Assembly (NCBI RefSeq): GCF_900091615.1
Contig: NZ_FMIA01000002.1
Location: 1,674,001-1,738,000, forward strand
Direction: 5' to 3'
Length of the DNA: 64,000 nt
Source: Micromonospora yangpuensis
GTDB lineage: Bacteria; Actinomycetota; Actinomycetes; Mycobacteriales; Micromonosporaceae
Shown: one piece after another, positions 40,915 through 48,644 of the stretch
Numbering within the stretch: the stretch's first letter is position 1
Layout: each line of letters starts with the position of its first letter
Translations under genes and position numbers: made by a program
Notes under the pieces: generated by a model
The model's input: the letters and a program-made list of their open reading frames with translations, nothing else
Database searches by the model: none
Told to the model about the DNA's origin: nothing

Positions 40915-41844
40915 TCAGTCGACGGTGATCAGCTCGCGGGGGCGGCCGTGCTGGGCGTCCAGCGAGGGGTCGGCCAGCGGCAGGTCACCCGCGCGGGCGC
41001 GGGCGACAGCCGCCGGGTCCAGCGGTACGACGGCCAGCCCCGGATCGTCGAGCCCGGCGTCGGCCAGCAGGCCCCCGTCCGGGCCCCAACCACCGCTGCC
41101 CCCGCAACCGTCGTACGGGCCGCTGCGGGCACAGTGGTTGGCCACCACCACGTACCCGGCGTTGTCGAAGGCGCGGGCCGGCCCGAGCACCGCCCGCTTG
41201 CGCACCCCGGCACCCCGGTCGAACATCGCCGAGACCAGGTACGCCTGGCAGCCGTCCAGCGCGGCGGCCAGCGCGTGCCCGGGGAAGCTGGCGTCCCAGC
41301 AGATGCCGAGCCCGAGTCGCCAGCCGTCGAGGGCCAGCGTGCACCCCGCCGCCCCGGGGGTGAAGCCGGCCGCCCGTTCCGCCGCGTCCAGGTGCTGCTT
41401 GTCGTACCGGCCCAGCCGGGCACCGTCGCGGCCCAGCACGACCACCGAGATGTGCAGGGTTCCCCGCTCGGGGTCGCGAACCGGCGCGCCGACCACGACA
41501 GCGGTACGCGCCCGCGCGCAGGCGGCGGCGAGCACGTCGAGCCGGGGGTCGTCCGGACCCAACGGGTACCGCCGCGGCTCCCCGACGATCGCCGGCAGGT
41601 CGTACCCGGTCAGGAACAGTTCCGGCAGGACGAGCAGCGCAGCCCCGGCGTCCCCCGCCCGAGCCACCAGCCGCGCGGCGGTGGCCACGTTCGCCGGTAC
41701 GTCCAGCGGGGCCAGGCCGGCCTGCCCGGCGGCCACCCGGACCGGAGCCACCGGCACCGCGCGCAGGCTTGCCGGGTCGGTCTGCGCCACCAGGGTCGTC
41801 GGGGTGGAATGGGCGTCGATCCGGGCCGCCGCAGGGGTACTCAC
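40915..41844 (-). CDS. Carbon-nitrogen hydrolase (nitrilase superfamily)
   Basis: 309 aa from GTG 41844. The Glu-Lys-Cys triad is clear: LLVLPELFLTGYDLPA (Glu), LGRYDKQHLDAAER (Lys) and LGLGICWDASFPGHALA (Cys). Such enzymes hydrolyse or transfer amides and nitriles. A 30-residue Ala/Thr-rich head is probably disordered. It lies convergent to the FemAB-like gene and upstream of the MFS gene region on the other strand, so it may belong to the cluster as an amidase (for example resistance, precursor trimming or product release). That link is positional only. Confidence 0.88.
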   Translation of the reverse strand: MSTPAAARIDAHSTPTTLVAQTDPASLRAVPVAPVRVAAGQAGLAPLDVPANVATAARLVARAGDAGAALLVLPELFLTGYDLPAIVGEPRRYPLGPDDPRLDVLAAACARARTAVVVGAPVRDPERGTLHISVVVLGRDGARLGRYDKQHLDAAERAAGFTPGAAGCTLALDGWRLGLGICWDASFPGHALAAALDGCQAYLVSAMFDRGAGVRKRAVLGPARAFDNAGYVVVANHCARSGPYDGCGGSGGWGPDGGLLADAGLDDPGLAVVPLDPAAVARARAGDLPLADPSLDAQHGRPRELITVD

Positions 41845-41917
41845 ACCCGGACGTTACCCAGGATGCTCCGAGGAGACCCCCGGCTTCAGCCGGTCGGGGC
41901 GATCGCCACCGGCCGTC

Positions 41918-43177
41918 TCAGGTGGTGGCCGGGGCCTTCACCACGGTCGGGGCGACGGCGGTGAAGCGGTTCTGCACGCCGTACCAGAGGGCGCCGAAGG
42001 CGATCACCCCGAGCACGGCGCAGACCGCCCAGGCGGCCCGCCCGAAGAACTGGAACAGGGTGGTACCGATCAGCGGACCGAAGGCGTACCCGGCGGACTG
42101 CACCGCCGAGAGCGCCCCGATGTACCGGCCGCGTAGCTGCACCGGTGCGGCCATCGCCGGGTACGCGTTCAGCGAGGGCGCGTTGACGATCTCCCCGAAG
42201 GTCCAGATGAGCGCGCCCACGACGAAGACCCAGATGCCCCCGGCGAACCCGAACACGGCCAGGCCCAGCCCGATGCAGAGCGAGCCGACGGCGATGGCGG
42301 TGCGGATCGGCAGCCGCTGCACGGTCCGGGTGAGCGGCAGTTCCAGGGCGATGATGATGGCCCCGTTGAGGGCGATGATGGTGCCGTAGAGCGACACCGG
42401 GTGCCCCTGCTCGCCCAGGTGCAACGGCAGGATGACCTGGTACTGGATCTCGGCCAGAGCGGTGGCGAACATCGCCACCAGCACCGCGAGGTACCGACGG
42501 TCGTGCAGCATCCCCCGCCCGCCGGCTTCCGGTGCGGCGTCCGAGGTGGCCGGTAGCGCCGGGTCGCCGGCGTGCGCGGCGGCCCGGACGTCGGGCAGCA
42601 GGAAGATCGTCACCAGGCCGAAGGTGAGCGCGGTGCCCGCGTTCACCAGAAACACCGCAGTGTACGAGTGGGTCGCCAGCCAGGCCCCGATCAGCGGCCC
42701 CAGGGTCGCGCCCACGTTGAGCCCGAGCCGGCTGGCGGCGGTGGTGGTGACGAGCCGGTGCAGCGGGGTCAGCTCGGCCAGCATCGCGGCGGCGGCCGGC
42801 CGGTACGCGGCGGTCAGCACCCCGGCGGCCAGACTGGTCACCATCAGCCAGGTGTAGCGCGTCTCGAAGGCGATGGCGGCCACGGCCACACTGGACAGCA
42901 GCGTGGAGCCGATGATCACCTGCCGGGGGCCGATCCGGTCGGAGAGCAGGCCGCCGGCGAAGACCCCCCCGATGGAGCCCACCCCGTAGAGGGTGAGCAC
43001 CACGCCCGCCGCGGCGGGGCTGAAACCGAGGCTGGTCAGGTACAGGATCAGGAAGATGGCGAGGAACGCGCCCATCCGGTTGACCGCGATCCCGACGAGC
43101 AGCACGACCACCGGGCGGGGGAGCGTACGCAGGGTCCGCAGGGTCCCGGGCGAGCCTGCGGGGTCCGATTCGGCCAT
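41918..43177 (-). CDS. MFS efflux transporter
   Basis: 419 aa with 12 predicted transmembrane helices. Helix 1 reads VVVLLVGIAVNRMGAFLAIF. The MFS loop-2/3 signature is GGLLSDRIGPRQVIIG, helix 5 is LGLNVGATLGPLIGAWLA and a late helix is SAGYAFGPLIGTTLF. Drug-exporter-like family in the cytoplasmic membrane. At the edge of a beta-lactam-type cluster it is the obvious export/self-resistance candidate and matches the presence of an MFS gene (TblR) in the tabtoxin cluster. ATG 43177 was chosen; the frame remains open further upstream but its translation is not protein-like. Confidence 0.9.
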   Translation of the reverse strand: MAESDPAGSPGTLRTLRTLPRPVVVLLVGIAVNRMGAFLAIFLILYLTSLGFSPAAAGVVLTLYGVGSIGGVFAGGLLSDRIGPRQVIIGSTLLSSVAVAAIAFETRYTWLMVTSLAAGVLTAAYRPAAAAMLAELTPLHRLVTTTAASRLGLNVGATLGPLIGAWLATHSYTAVFLVNAGTALTFGLVTIFLLPDVRAAAHAGDPALPATSDAAPEAGGRGMLHDRRYLAVLVAMFATALAEIQYQVILPLHLGEQGHPVSLYGTIIALNGAIIIALELPLTRTVQRLPIRTAIAVGSLCIGLGLAVFGFAGGIWVFVVGALIWTFGEIVNAPSLNAYPAMAAPVQLRGRYIGALSAVQSAGYAFGPLIGTTLFQFFGRAAWAVCAVLGVIAFGALWYGVQNRFTAVAPTVVKAPATT

Positions 43178-44048
43178 GGCGCGCGTCCTTCCGTCCACGG
43201 TGCGCCGCCCGATCCGTGAGACCGGCCCCACCGTCACCGAGCGTATCGACCAGCGTGCATTGTAGGGTTTTCCGAGGTCTCCCGGAGCCCGTCGGATCGC
43301 CGCCACCGGGCGCGGCGTCCACGCCTGTGCCGGCACCCCTGCTCCGACCTGCTGCCTTCGCGCCGGCGGCCTGCGCAACGGTCGGATGTGTGACAACAGG
43401 GGTGAGTCCTGAATCACACCCGCCGCGCATTCCGCCAGCTCACGGCCTGTTTCAGAAGTGTTTCGAGTTTGCTGGAGCGGACCACCTCTGGGGGCCTCAG
43501 GGCAGTCGTACTCGTCGCGTTCTCTGCGGGTCCTGCGCCATGCCTCCGGCGTGACGGGCACGTCGGCGCGCCTCACCTCCCGAAGACGCCCATCGCGTTG
43601 ACGATCCCCATCCGTCAGGACTGCCTCCACCCCGCCATCGGGGGCAACTTCCTTGTTGTAGTGGTCTCGGGGGTGCTCGTGGGGACTGTTTCCCGGTTGT
43701 TGTGGGGCATCCGTGACGGCAGATTCCCCTGGCTGCTACTTGGCGTCACACCCGTGACGTGTCGGATCCGGAAGCTGCGCTCGTTCCCGGCCGGCCGCGC
43801 GGCAGTACGAGGTGAGCCGGCGCAGTCGTCCCTGCGGCCCGCTCCTTCCCAAGGACGAGGGACCGATTGAGGATCGTCAGGGCGAAGCGTGTGTGCCGTC
43901 GGCTACTCGTCCCCAGTAATGTGGTGAGTTCGCGGCCGGCCTTCCGGTCTTCTGCAGCCTGTCACCACGGTTGACCTAGGAGGCGATCTTGGGCAGCAAA
44001 GTGAATGAAAACGAGGAACTTGATCTTTAGCGCCCCAGGTCAGGAAGC
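43178..44048 (+). other. Intergenic region with the CRISPR leader at its right end
   Basis: About 870 nt without a convincing gene. The last 60-70 nt (about 43985-44048) are AT-richer (AAAGTGAATGAAAACGAGG then AACTTGATC) and abut the first repeat, as expected for a type I-E leader in the array's orientation. The part before 43900 shows open frames on both strands but no codon bias or family resemblance. Confidence 0.5.
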
Positions 44049-44768
44049 CTCTTCCCCGCCCACGCGGGGGTGATCCCGGCTTGACGGTCGGATGCGCCAC
44101 CCCGTCGACCTCTTCCCCGCCCACGCGGGGGTGATCCCGGCTTGACGGTCGGATGCGCCACCCCGTCGACCTCTTCCCCGCCCACGCGGGGGTGATCCCT
44201 GCCCGCTCCACCCTGGCCAGAACGGCCGGGTCTCTTCCCCGCCCACGCGGGGGTGATCCGGTGGCGTCGGTGGGCACCCAGCCTGCGGCTTGCTCTTCCC
44301 CGCCCACGCGGGGGTGATCCGTTCAACTCGGCCTCGGGTCTGGTGGCGAACCACTCTTCCCCGCCCACGCGGGGGTGATCCGGCCTCGGACTGGATCCGA
44401 TGGCGCTCATCCTCCTCTTCCCCGCCCACGCGGGGGTGATCCCTCCACCTGGTCGAAGCCGACCGACGTCTCCGGCTCTTCCCCGCCCACGCGGGGGTGA
44501 TCCCGGTCAGCGAGGCGCGGAGTCGCCGGACCCAGTCTCTTCCCCGCCCACGCGGGGGTGATCCGGCGATTACGCGCGGGTCCTTGCTGGCACTGGCCTC
44601 TTCCCCGCCCGCGCTACCTCTTCCCCGCCCCACGCGGGGGTGATCCCGGACATAGGGGGGATACCCCGCCCCCGGGCCGCTCTTCCCCGCCCACGCGGGG
44701 GTGATCCCCCGGTGGACGTCAGCTACCGGCTCTCGCCCGCCTCTTCCCCGCCCACGCGGGGATGATCC
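44049..44768 (+). CRISPR. Type I-E-like CRISPR array, 12 repeats
   Basis: Twelve 28-nt repeats beginning CTCTTCCCCGCC and ending GCGGGGGTGATCC recur with 61-nt periodicity, so spacers are mostly 33 nt. Starts: 44049, 44110, 44171, 44232, 44293, 44354, 44415, 44476, 44537, 44618, 44680, 44741. The palindromic CCCCGC...GCGGGG and GTGATCC end match the type I-E/E. coli family in this orientation. Spacers 1 and 2 (44077-44109 and 44138-44170) are identical. The tenth position has a truncated repeat (44598-44610) plus GCGCTAC before a full copy with an extra C. The last repeat has G-to-A near its end (GGGGATG), as expected at the trailer. No cas gene lies within the window. Confidence 0.97.
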
Positions 44769-44788
44769 CGCCTCTGCAGGGCCGGTCG

Positions 44789-46024
44789 TTATGGGGTCAG
44801 GCCGATCAGCATCGCCAGGCGGGTCACGCCGGCCACCGCCGGGCCGTCCCGGGCGATCCGGGCCAGCAGGGTACGGCCCACCGGTCGGCACCGGACCTCG
44901 GTCGGCGCGGTCCGGTCCGCCTCGACCAGCATCCGCCCTGCTCCGGCGAGGTCACCCAGATCCAGGTACGCCCGTGCCATATCGAGCAGGTACGCGGCCC
45001 GGTGCTCGGGCGGCAGCCGCTGCCAGTGAGGCTCCCTGGTTACCTGCTCGTGGCCGCGTACCGCCTCGGCGGGCTCGCCCAGCTCGACGGCCGCCGCCAC
45101 TCGGGCCAGCGCCACCACGGTCGGTCCGAACGCGAGCTGATGGTGGTCGTCGCCGTCGCCGAGGCGTACCGCGATCTCGGTGGCTTGCCCGACCAGCTCC
45201 GCGACGCCGCGCGGGTCACTGCGACCGGCGGCGGCGAGGGCGGCCTGGAGCAGCAGCGACCCACCGACCGCCAGGGCTTCCGGCGGTCCCTGGCCGGGCA
45301 CGGCCGGCGCGATCCGGTGCGCTGCGGCGAGCGTCGTCGCCACCGCCAGCCGACCCCGCCCCGCCGCCCGCAGCACCTCACCGAGCGACACCACCGCCGT
45401 GGCCGCCAGCACCGGATCGTCGCCCGCCATCGCCACCGCCCGGTTGGCGGCCAGCCAGGCACCCTCCACGTCACCGAGCTTGACCAACGATGACGCGGCA
45501 ATCCGGTACGCCTGCACCCGCAACGCCGAACGCCGCGCCGGATCGTCGGCGGGCAGCCGCCGGGTGACGTCCAGCAGGCGCGGCAGCAGCCGCAACACCT
45601 GCGGGTAGCCGGCATGTTGGTACGTCAGCCAGGCGTGCCTCACCTGCCGCCCCACCTCTGCCACCGGAGGTGCGGGCCGGTCGACTCCGTCCGGAGCGAA
45701 GACCGCGTACCGGGTGAGAGCCGCCCGCGCGTCGTCCACGTCGGCGACCAGCGGGACGGCGGCCGACCGCGCCGGGGTGTCCCCGCCGAGCAGCACCGCC
45801 GAGTCGATGCGGAGCACCCCGGCGACCTCGTGGATCACCGACATCCGGTCCAGCGCCCGGACACCCCGCTCGACCTTGTCGACCCAACTCTTCGATTTCC
45901 CGAGCCGGTCCGCGAACACCTGCTGCGACATCCGCCGCCGTACCCGCCATCGCGCCACCCGCCGCCCGATCGGCAACTCGCCCTGCGGGTTCCCATCCGA
46001 CGAAAATCGCTCGTGTCCGGTCAT
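44789..46024 (-). CDS. XRE-family regulator with TPR-like C-terminus
   Basis: 411 aa. The N-terminal HTH is IGRRVARWRVRRRMSQQVFA then DRLGKSKSWVDKVERGVRAL. The remaining 330 residues are Ala/Leu-rich helical hairpins resembling tetratricopeptide repeats (RYAVFAPDGVD, VLRLLPRLLDVTRRLP, AYRIAASSLVKLGDVEGAWL, YLLDMARAYLDLGDLAGAGR). This HTH-TPR architecture is common in Streptomyces and Micromonospora regulators, often near NUDIX or small partner genes. ATG 46024 overlaps the stop of the small upstream gene (ATGA). Its stop is only 20 nt from the last CRISPR repeat. Confidence 0.85.
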   Translation of the reverse strand: MTGHERFSSDGNPQGELPIGRRVARWRVRRRMSQQVFADRLGKSKSWVDKVERGVRALDRMSVIHEVAGVLRIDSAVLLGGDTPARSAAVPLVADVDDARAALTRYAVFAPDGVDRPAPPVAEVGRQVRHAWLTYQHAGYPQVLRLLPRLLDVTRRLPADDPARRSALRVQAYRIAASSLVKLGDVEGAWLAANRAVAMAGDDPVLAATAVVSLGEVLRAAGRGRLAVATTLAAAHRIAPAVPGQGPPEALAVGGSLLLQAALAAAGRSDPRGVAELVGQATEIAVRLGDGDDHHQLAFGPTVVALARVAAAVELGEPAEAVRGHEQVTREPHWQRLPPEHRAAYLLDMARAYLDLGDLAGAGRMLVEADRTAPTEVRCRPVGRTLLARIARDGPAVAGVTRLAMLIGLTP

Positions 46025-46224
46025 GGTTGCCTACCCGCAATACGTTCATAGTGGTCACGCTGTCGCAGTCCCCGTTGCCGCTCATCGCAGGGATGCGGCC
46101 GACCGCAGGTGCACAGGTCCAAACCCGTCGTACGGTGATTGGTGAGGATCGAGTCGGCGTCCTCGATCTGTTGGCGGGCGTATGCGTACATCTCTTCCCG
46201 GTTGCTGATCGCACCCATGATCAT
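46021..46224 (-). CDS. Small Cys-containing partner of the XRE-TPR regulator
   Basis: About 67 aa (ATG 46224; ATG 46218 is an alternative). It begins MGAISNREEMYAYARQQI after the optional MI, and ends with LCTCGRPHPCDERQR, GLRQRDHYERI. The CxCGRxHPC-ER pattern recurs in short proteins encoded immediately upstream of HTH-TPR regulators in Micromonosporaceae, from memory. It may bind zinc through the three Cys and a His. It overlaps the regulator gene by 4 nt, which implies coupled expression and a joint role. Confidence 0.65.
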   Translation of the reverse strand: MIMGAISNREEMYAYARQQIEDADSILTNHRTTGLDLCTCGRPHPCDERQRGLRQRDHYERIAGRQP

Positions 46225-46475
46225 GTAGTTCCGCACTCGCGGCCTGACCACATCGGCACTCCCTCTGGACTGGATATTCAACGGCCGCCTACGTGCTCGT
46301 GGGCTCCTGCTGTCAGCGAAGCCGGCGGTTGATCGCCCGACCAGATGGCGTGCCTTGCGCACCGATGCTTCGATCCGCCTCGGGTTGCGTGGCATTGCGC
46401 GGGGTCCATCCGGAACCGAAGCAGCCCGTACGCTGATCACCGTTGGTAGTCACCCGACTTCTGGGGGTGCGGGGT

Positions 46476-47834
46476 ATGGCGCGGCCGGTCACGAACTCGG
46501 GTCTTGAGGCACTACTGCGCGAAGCCGATTACCAGAACGCTCACGCCACCTTCGCCCGTCAGGTCAACCACGCAGGTCGCGCCTACGGCTCATGGCGGTA
46601 CGACGCCGCCAGCGTCTACTGGTGGTTGCGGGGGAGACGCCCCGCCAAGGACGTGCAAGCTGTCATGGTCGAGGTACTGGCTCGCAGAATCGGCCGTCCG
46701 GTGGACCGTGATCAGTTGGGTTTCACCGAAGCCGGCCCCTGCGCTGACGCCGCCTATCCGGCATCTGTCACACAGGCGATCGAAGCGGCTCAGCGGCTCT
46801 GGGCGATGCTCGCCAAGCAGCCGGGCGGCCGCGCCGGGAAGGCTTTCCAGGCCGGTGCCGCGTTGCAGTCCGCTCTTTCGTGGCGTTACGACACTCCTGA
46901 CCGGACAGTGAATCGCAGCGGTCGGGATGCCGTCACCAGGGCCGACGTGCAAGCCCTGTACGTGCTGGCAGACCGCTTCACCGACCTGGACCGACGCCAC
47001 GGCGGCGGTTCCCGGAGTGCTCGGCCGCTCCTGGCCGACCTCCTCGTCCGGCAGGTCACCCCGATGCTGCACGGCACGTACTGTGACGCCGTCGGCCGTG
47101 ATCTCATGCGCGCTGCCGCCGTGCTCGCCGGTCAGTTGGCCTTCATGTCCTACGACGCAGGCGACCAGGGCTTTGCTCAACACCAGATCACCCTCGCCCT
47201 TCGGCTGGCCAAGGCAGCCGACGACCGGTTGTTCGGTGCTCACCTTTTGGCCAACCTGGCGACTCAGGCCATCTATCTCGGGCACGCTGACGACGCCGTA
47301 CGGATGGCCCAGGCGGCGATCGACGGGGCTGGTCGCGCACCCGCCGCAGTGAAAGTCCGGCTCTACGCCACCGTCGCCAGCGCCTACGGTCGGTCCGGCG
47401 AGAAGCGCTCCTGTCGGGCGGCACTCGCCAAAGCCGAACGGGCCGTCGATCAGGCGCCAGCCGAGGATGTTCCGTCATGGGCCGGGTACTTCAGCCCGGC
47501 CCACCTCGCCGGGGCCACCGTCAGATGTCTCAGTGACCTGGGTCTGCACCGGGAGGCGCTCCGCGATGCCCCCGGTGCGCTGGCCCTCGCCACCGCCAAC
47601 ATCCGAACGCGAGTGCTGCACACCGCCCTCGTCGCCACCACGCACGCCCACGCCGGGGACCTTGATACTGCCTGCGAATGGGGCAACAGGCTGGTCGATC
47701 TCGCACCGAGCGTCCACTCGGTCCGGGTGACCAGCCGCATTCGTGAACTCGCCAGCAAACTCGCTGATCACCAGAACAACAATCGGGTTCACGAGCTTCT
47801 TCAGAATCTCCCCACGCAGTCCCCGAGCGCGTAA
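46476..47834 (+). CDS. TPR-domain transcriptional regulator-like protein
   Basis: About 452 aa from ATG 46476. The N-terminus (SGLEALLREADYQNAHATFA; YGSWRYDAASVYWWLRGRRP) resembles the divergent HTH-like head of NsdA/XRE-TPR actinomycete regulators. The C-terminal 250 residues are TPR-like hairpins (FAQHQITLALRLAKAADDRL, YLGHADDAVRMAQAAIDGAG). It is divergent from the small Cys protein across a 251-bp region without a gene. A partial, mutated copy of codons near 47571-47654 exists at 48501-48584. Gap to the NUDIX gene is 41 nt, so they may be co-transcribed. Confidence 0.75.
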   Translation: MARPVTNSGLEALLREADYQNAHATFARQVNHAGRAYGSWRYDAASVYWWLRGRRPAKDVQAVMVEVLARRIGRPVDRDQLGFTEAGPCADAAYPASVTQAIEAAQRLWAMLAKQPGGRAGKAFQAGAALQSALSWRYDTPDRTVNRSGRDAVTRADVQALYVLADRFTDLDRRHGGGSRSARPLLADLLVRQVTPMLHGTYCDAVGRDLMRAAAVLAGQLAFMSYDAGDQGFAQHQITLALRLAKAADDRLFGAHLLANLATQAIYLGHADDAVRMAQAAIDGAGRAPAAVKVRLYATVASAYGRSGEKRSCRAALAKAERAVDQAPAEDVPSWAGYFSPAHLAGATVRCLSDLGLHREALRDAPGALALATANIRTRVLHTALVATTHAHAGDLDTACEWGNRLVDLAPSVHSVRVTSRIRELASKLADHQNNNRVHELLQNLPTQSPSA

Positions 47835-47875
47835 CGGCATCCGCCAGATCAGGACGTGTCCGCTACCGTCACCAC

Positions 47876-48385
47876 GTGACCTGGACGGACCCCGCCATCT
47901 GGTACGCCAACCTGCCGGCCTTCCATGCCGCCGCAGCCGCCTGGATCACCGACCCCGCCGACAAGCTGCTACTCGTCAAGCCCACCTACCGCGATCACTG
48001 GGCCTTCCCGGGGGGATACGTCGAAGAGGGTGAGTATCCGCACCGTGCCTGCGCTCGTGAGATCCACGAGGAGCTAGGTCTGGTCATCGCCGTGGGTGCC
48101 CTGCTCATCGTGGACTGGGCGTCTCCTGCCGGTGACCGGCCACGTGCTCTCGTCAGCTTTACCTTCGATTGCGGAGTGATAAAGGATCTGGACGGCGTCA
48201 ACCTACCCGGCCAAGAGCTGTCGGACGCCGGCTTCTTCACGCCACAGGCTGCCGAGGAACGCCTTCCTCGGAGTGTCGCTCCGCGAGTGCGCGCGGGCAT
48301 CCAGGCAAGAGATCGCCTTTCCCCGGTGTACCTCGCTGACGGCATTCCTGACGGAGCAGAGGGCTCCTCCGGTGGGGCGGCCTGA
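47876..48385 (+). CDS. NUDIX hydrolase
   Basis: 169 aa, GTG start. The NUDIX box GGYVEEGEYPHRACAREIHEEL agrees with G-x5-E-x7-R-E-U-x-E-E, with the substrate strand HWAFPG just before it. Such enzymes hydrolyse nucleoside diphosphates linked to other moieties. The C-terminal DLDGVNLPGQELSDAGFF contributes the second half. It is located just after a TPR regulator, an arrangement common in Micromonospora. The substrate is not predictable. Confidence 0.9.
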   Translation: MTWTDPAIWYANLPAFHAAAAAWITDPADKLLLVKPTYRDHWAFPGGYVEEGEYPHRACAREIHEELGLVIAVGALLIVDWASPAGDRPRALVSFTFDCGVIKDLDGVNLPGQELSDAGFFTPQAAEERLPRSVAPRVRAGIQARDRLSPVYLADGIPDGAEGSSGGAA

Positions 48386-48387
48386 GG

Positions 48388-48415
48388 CTCCTCCCCGCGC
48401 ACACCGGGGTGATCC
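48388..48415. repeat. Solitary degenerate CRISPR-like repeat
   Basis: CTCCTCCCCGCGCACACCGG then GGTGATCC follows the array repeat pattern (CTCTTCCCCGCCCACG...GGGGTGATCC) with several changes. It sits 3.6 kb beyond the array, immediately after the NUDIX stop, and no second repeat is found at about 61 nt on either side. Confidence 0.6.
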
Positions 48416-48452
48416 GGTGCTGGTGTTCCACCCCGCCGTAGACCCGGTGATC

Positions 48453-48584
48453 CGGTTGATCGTCAAGTTGTTCAGGATCATGTTGCTGATCATCAGTTCC
48501 CCCGGTGCGCTGGCCATCGCTATCGCCAACATTCGAACGGGCGTACTACACACCGCCCTCATCGCCACCACGCACGCCCACGCC
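48453..48584. pseudogene. Mosaic scar of two gene fragments
   Basis: 48453-48496 matches 50685-50728 (the last 14 codons of the beta-helix gene) at 39 of 44 positions by eye. 48501-48584 matches 47571-47654 (inside the TPR regulator gene) at about 75 of 84 positions. The two fragments abut each other, and neither has an open gene around it. The first is antisense to the + strand and the second in + orientation. Confidence 0.7.
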
Positions 48585-48644
48585 ATCTTTCGCAAGACGG
48601 GAACACGACGTCCCGCCAGGAGAGATTGACCGGCCCGACTCGGC

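Noticed and set aside
43216..43870. Frames between the MFS gene and the CRISPR array, including a membrane-like one (GGNFLVVVVSGVLVG)
   Set aside because: No start context, no GC-third-position bias and no family resemblance.
44040..44891. Long frames across the CRISPR array giving repeated ITPAWAGK-type and GSPPRGRGR-type peptides
   Set aside because: They are translations of the repeats and spacers. The 61-nt periodicity identifies the array, and no start or Shine-Dalgarno supports a protein.
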